A DNA stretch of 64,000 bases, taken from Craspedostauros australis (taxonomy: Eukaryota; Bacillariophyta; Bacillariophyceae; Mastogloiales; Achnanthaceae). How positions within the stretch are numbered: position 1 is the stretch's first letter; the number at the start of each line of letters is the position of its first letter. The stretch is from positions 310,001-374,000 of the forward strand of contig JAMXDE010000057.1 of assembly GCA_026770025.1 (NCBI GenBank), in the 5' to 3' direction. The position numbers were made by a program, and so were the translations under genes. Below are positions 62,401-64,000 of the stretch, piece by piece. The notes below the pieces were generated by a model that worked only from the letters and a program-made list of their open reading frames with translations, had not been told where the DNA came from and did not search any database.

Positions 62401-63769
62401 GAAGCTCCCCATGACCATTGCCACGATGTTTGGTCTGCTGCGGCTCAACGCAACGGTCAACACATGGACACCCCAGACCATGGACACGCTCCCCGATGCA
62501 ATAGATCCGACAGATATGGCCGTGATGAAGGCGCTCGACAAGCTATCGACGGCGGCGTACCTGACAAAACCCAGCCTACTTCCGTTGGTCCTCCTGAAGA
62601 GCGTGAGGCGGACGTTCAACAACGGCATCACGCTGTACTCCCCAGCCGCATTCGCAATCCTTGGGATGATCCTGGGTTGGACGCTGGGACGATCACAGGA
62701 GAGTCGAGTTTGCGCCAACCACGCAATCGACATGGTGCAGAAGATGGAAGATCGGTCGTCGGAGGCCAGAGTCATCCTCTTGTGCAACGCCTTCGTGCTG
62801 CAATTCACCCAGGCGTTCGAAACCTTGAGAAAATCGCTGTTGCGAGCTTACAGCATCGGAATGGCGACGGGGGATGTCGAATCGGCCCTGTGGTGCATGT
62901 TCGTCTTCATCGACATGTCTTGGTTCACCGGCAAGTCACTCCATACCCTCGACATGGATTGTTCCACCTACAGCAAAGTATCGGCGGACTTCGGCCAGAT
63001 GCGGCAGGCGGAATGTATCAAGCTGACTTGGCAAGCCATACTGAATCTGAGGGGATTCGCCAAGGATCCATCCATCATGGTCGGGGACGCGTGTGACGAG
63101 GTCACAGCAATGCCTCGGTACGAGCAACAAGGAGACGACTTTCTGAAAGCAACACTGCTGAGAATGAAGATCATGATGGCGACATACTTCGGAGATTTTG
63201 AGACCGCCGCTGATCTTGCCCTGATCACGTTTGATCTGCACCATGAGGCAATCCCAGCCAGCCTAGTATTTCTTCCATCGTCCTTCTTCTGTTCCTTCGC
63301 GTGCTACGTGGCCGTGTCGATGAACCGGAGGAGCAGGCGGGTCATTCGGCAATACAAACGCATGGCGACTCGGGCTCGACGGATGATCCAGATGTGGAAC
63401 AATCGGGGCAATCCGAACTGCGCGCACTACTTGGCCATCCTCGATGCAGAGAGATCCATCGGGAAATCTCCCACCCCGCCGGGCCGCTTCGCTGGAAGAT
63501 CCAACAACCAGCATCCAGCAGTTACAAGCTACCAAAAGGCAATCCGGTTGACAGCGCGCCGTGGTTTCATCAACGATCGGGCATTTGCCAACGAAAGGCT
63601 TGCATACTACTTCCGCCAACACACGGACGATGAAGAGAGCGCGCGGTTTCATTTTGACGAGGCCATGCGCTTGTACAAAGAATGGGGCGCCGATGGGAAA
63701 GTGAAATCGATGGAAGGCAAGAGCAACCACCTGTGGCAGCCACCGTCTGAGATCGAAGTCACGATGTGA
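59492..63769 (+). CDS. Large STAND/AAA-type ATPase (predicted-ATPase family) with helical C-terminal region
   Basis: 1,425 residues from the ATG at 59492 (MSSLMAGTIPDSSA). The first 185 residues are Ser/Ala/Gln-rich and disordered. A conserved CLVGRDVEQRVLSHEF block near residue 190 starts the NTPase module; Walker A is GLSGTGKSSL (about 264-273) and Walker B LVWVSDDMQWADKASL (about 462-477), followed by MVVACYRSNLV as sensor. A winged-helix-like part follows (LPVAACLGSTFSIASVCQVI near 635). From about 800 to the end the protein is alpha-helical and TPR-like, as in the multidomain signalling ATPases that often carry a kinase or cyclase; here neither is present. Such proteins act as nucleotide-driven signalling or scaffold switches. 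It is a single exon and the TGA is at 63767. Confidence 0.85.
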   Translation: MSSLMAGTIPDSSATARQQQKALAQAQHQHGLHEDQKQMEGDSGSVGADHNVAPLQNMSSRSVASLTLASADSVFDHAGNTIPTASINSRSSSRNSAHRRSGTGRPSSARSSIVPLPQSSASSLMRGTLNIDATGGTRRSGMLQAAVPAIQLTSNLEINEPVMATLSAKAHATSKLTQLAQEKLNFSRLCLVGRDVEQRVLSHEFSQMVKATSAATSSSLAMAAATATATATAAAVDGLDQTQQHSQERYETRTTTRSFVTIAGLSGTGKSSLARTLRGKCIVHGAFYVVGKFDLKQMDEPFSGLKSPMADICSQIRKLPKRSSQQQTTNGTSQRHSLHTKSSFSAADRRCFDDLRDRIVRNLDVTELQVLSGLVPNIEDIIGADVLSGASHGNTASRTNTSASVDTGRNTNANANATSKSSTPHRRHVIAKDETNKHGYREQSDRLKFAFRRFIKVICDHCPLVWVSDDMQWADKASLNMIESWVLDTEISSLMVVACYRSNLVGPDHDNPCQRMLQSIHQAKQDRSIRTAHLRVGDLSVEHVHTMLAELLGSELRVQDTQGLAEIVHKKTDGNVFFVQQLMKLLVHEDLLSCSIATGQWKWDNDTIQRDCPATTNVVELMKSKLRQVANAKLVLPVAACLGSTFSIASVCQVIRGFRESNDDLAFYKDLFQSDPPADNARTVQMLQTCEEEGLIDGTFELDSGLGDGDDASGAGLTLDSASSNTVTEGAFIHDKVQESALDMVPDTKLAELQFRIGKILLDRLSSAELARSLFIVVNLLNARLDLVPPYSYPNDQHGDDNDDQRSKTRLNTHSSNANRRHHEQDQDPTRPLAELNLTSIEASQRFVLAELNHSAGSQAVVCAAFSAAAVYFKNAIELLPKSHWKTHHAMSLDIFTAATECAFMTSETKLFRKYADEVIKLDCPMIDKMQVYHVMMDASMGNIEREKASDATDLGREVLAHFGYRFPKRKLPMTIATMFGLLRLNATVNTWTPQTMDTLPDAIDPTDMAVMKALDKLSTAAYLTKPSLLPLVLLKSVRRTFNNGITLYSPAAFAILGMILGWTLGRSQESRVCANHAIDMVQKMEDRSSEARVILLCNAFVLQFTQAFETLRKSLLRAYSIGMATGDVESALWCMFVFIDMSWFTGKSLHTLDMDCSTYSKVSADFGQMRQAECIKLTWQAILNLRGFAKDPSIMVGDACDEVTAMPRYEQQGDDFLKATLLRMKIMMATYFGDFETAADLALITFDLHHEAIPASLVFLPSSFFCSFACYVAVSMNRRSRRVIRQYKRMATRARRMIQMWNNRGNPNCAHYLAILDAERSIGKSPTPPGRFAGRSNNQHPAVTSYQKAIRLTARRGFINDRAFANERLAYYFRQHTDDEESARFHFDEAMRLYKEWGADGKVKSMEGKSNHLWQPPSEIEVTM

Positions 63770-64000
63770 GGCGCGAACTGAAGACTTGATTACCTTCGTT
63801 CGACGAGCTACCAGTTCCCATGTTGCGAACAGTCATTACATCGGAGGACGCGTCATACGAGCTATTGGCAGGAATCCGATGGCTGTAGCGGCATCCGTTC
63901 AATCCTATCTGAAGTGATCACAACAGATGATATGGTAGAATGAATTGTATTGAGATACGAGCTATGGGAGAGTAGTCAAGTCATCTGATACGATTGTATT
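63770..64000. other. 3' flank, window end
   Basis: 230 bp after the ATPase stop. Presumed 3' UTR, nothing else seen. Confidence 0.5.

Overview
This is a eukaryotic nuclear window from a stramenopile alga, most likely a diatom. The evidence is a transmembrane cyclase fused to a class I phosphodiesterase, a TPR protein whose N-terminus reads like a bipartite plastid targeting signal, a hinge subunit of mitochondrial complex III, a mitochondrial-type phosphatidylglycerophosphate synthase and a dynactin subunit. Other supports are short GT-AG introns, balanced base composition and serine/glutamine/asparagine-rich linkers. No operons, rRNA, tRNA or CRISPR were seen. The species is an inference.

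Layout. 1-970: the 3' part of a dynactin p50 (dynamitin) gene. 1307-3393: a foldback DNA transposon with long inverted repeats and a 10-bp target duplication, ending about 160 bp before the next start codon. 3552-6373: a hypothetical gene facing a secreted/GPI-like protein gene; a decayed paralogue of the latter lies at 9421-10150. 10914-13503: PGS1-like phospholipid synthase, then a small secreted protein with an ambiguous intron. 15810-20048: a 15-unit ankyrin protein converging on a type II membrane glycosyltransferase. 20049-25240 is essentially gene-free. 25241-40176: a nuclear-looking acidic protein, a two-exon plastid TPR/HAT protein (Mbb1-like), a SET-domain protein, the QCR6 hinge protein, a Na/phosphate cotransporter, and a divergent pair of membrane protein genes. 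40541-48662 (minus): a receptor-type nucleotide cyclase/PDE gene whose last exon is split by a 3.3-kb transposon. 51317-54396: a triple-CCCH/RRM protein and a Cys-rich type II membrane protein. 54397-58667 holds no recognisable gene. 58668-59215 is a nested palindromic mobile element. 59492-63769 is a large STAND/AAA-type ATPase.

The main result is the transposon insertion in the cyclase/PDE gene. The target duplication is ATAT. Removing the element and one ATAT gives an uninterrupted reading frame that ends 14 codons later with a charged tail, whereas the present frame runs into the element and stops after 12 element-derived codons. The whole catalytic core lies upstream of the insertion, so the allele is probably still expressed, with an altered C-terminus and a transposon-derived 3' end. 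cGMP/cAMP turnover by one fused cyclase/PDE fits diatom biology: a bifunctional guanylate cyclase/PDE is known to respond to mating pheromone in the pennate diatom Seminavis robusta.

Gene models with introns were built by eye from reading frame and GT-AG positions. All start codons are inferred.
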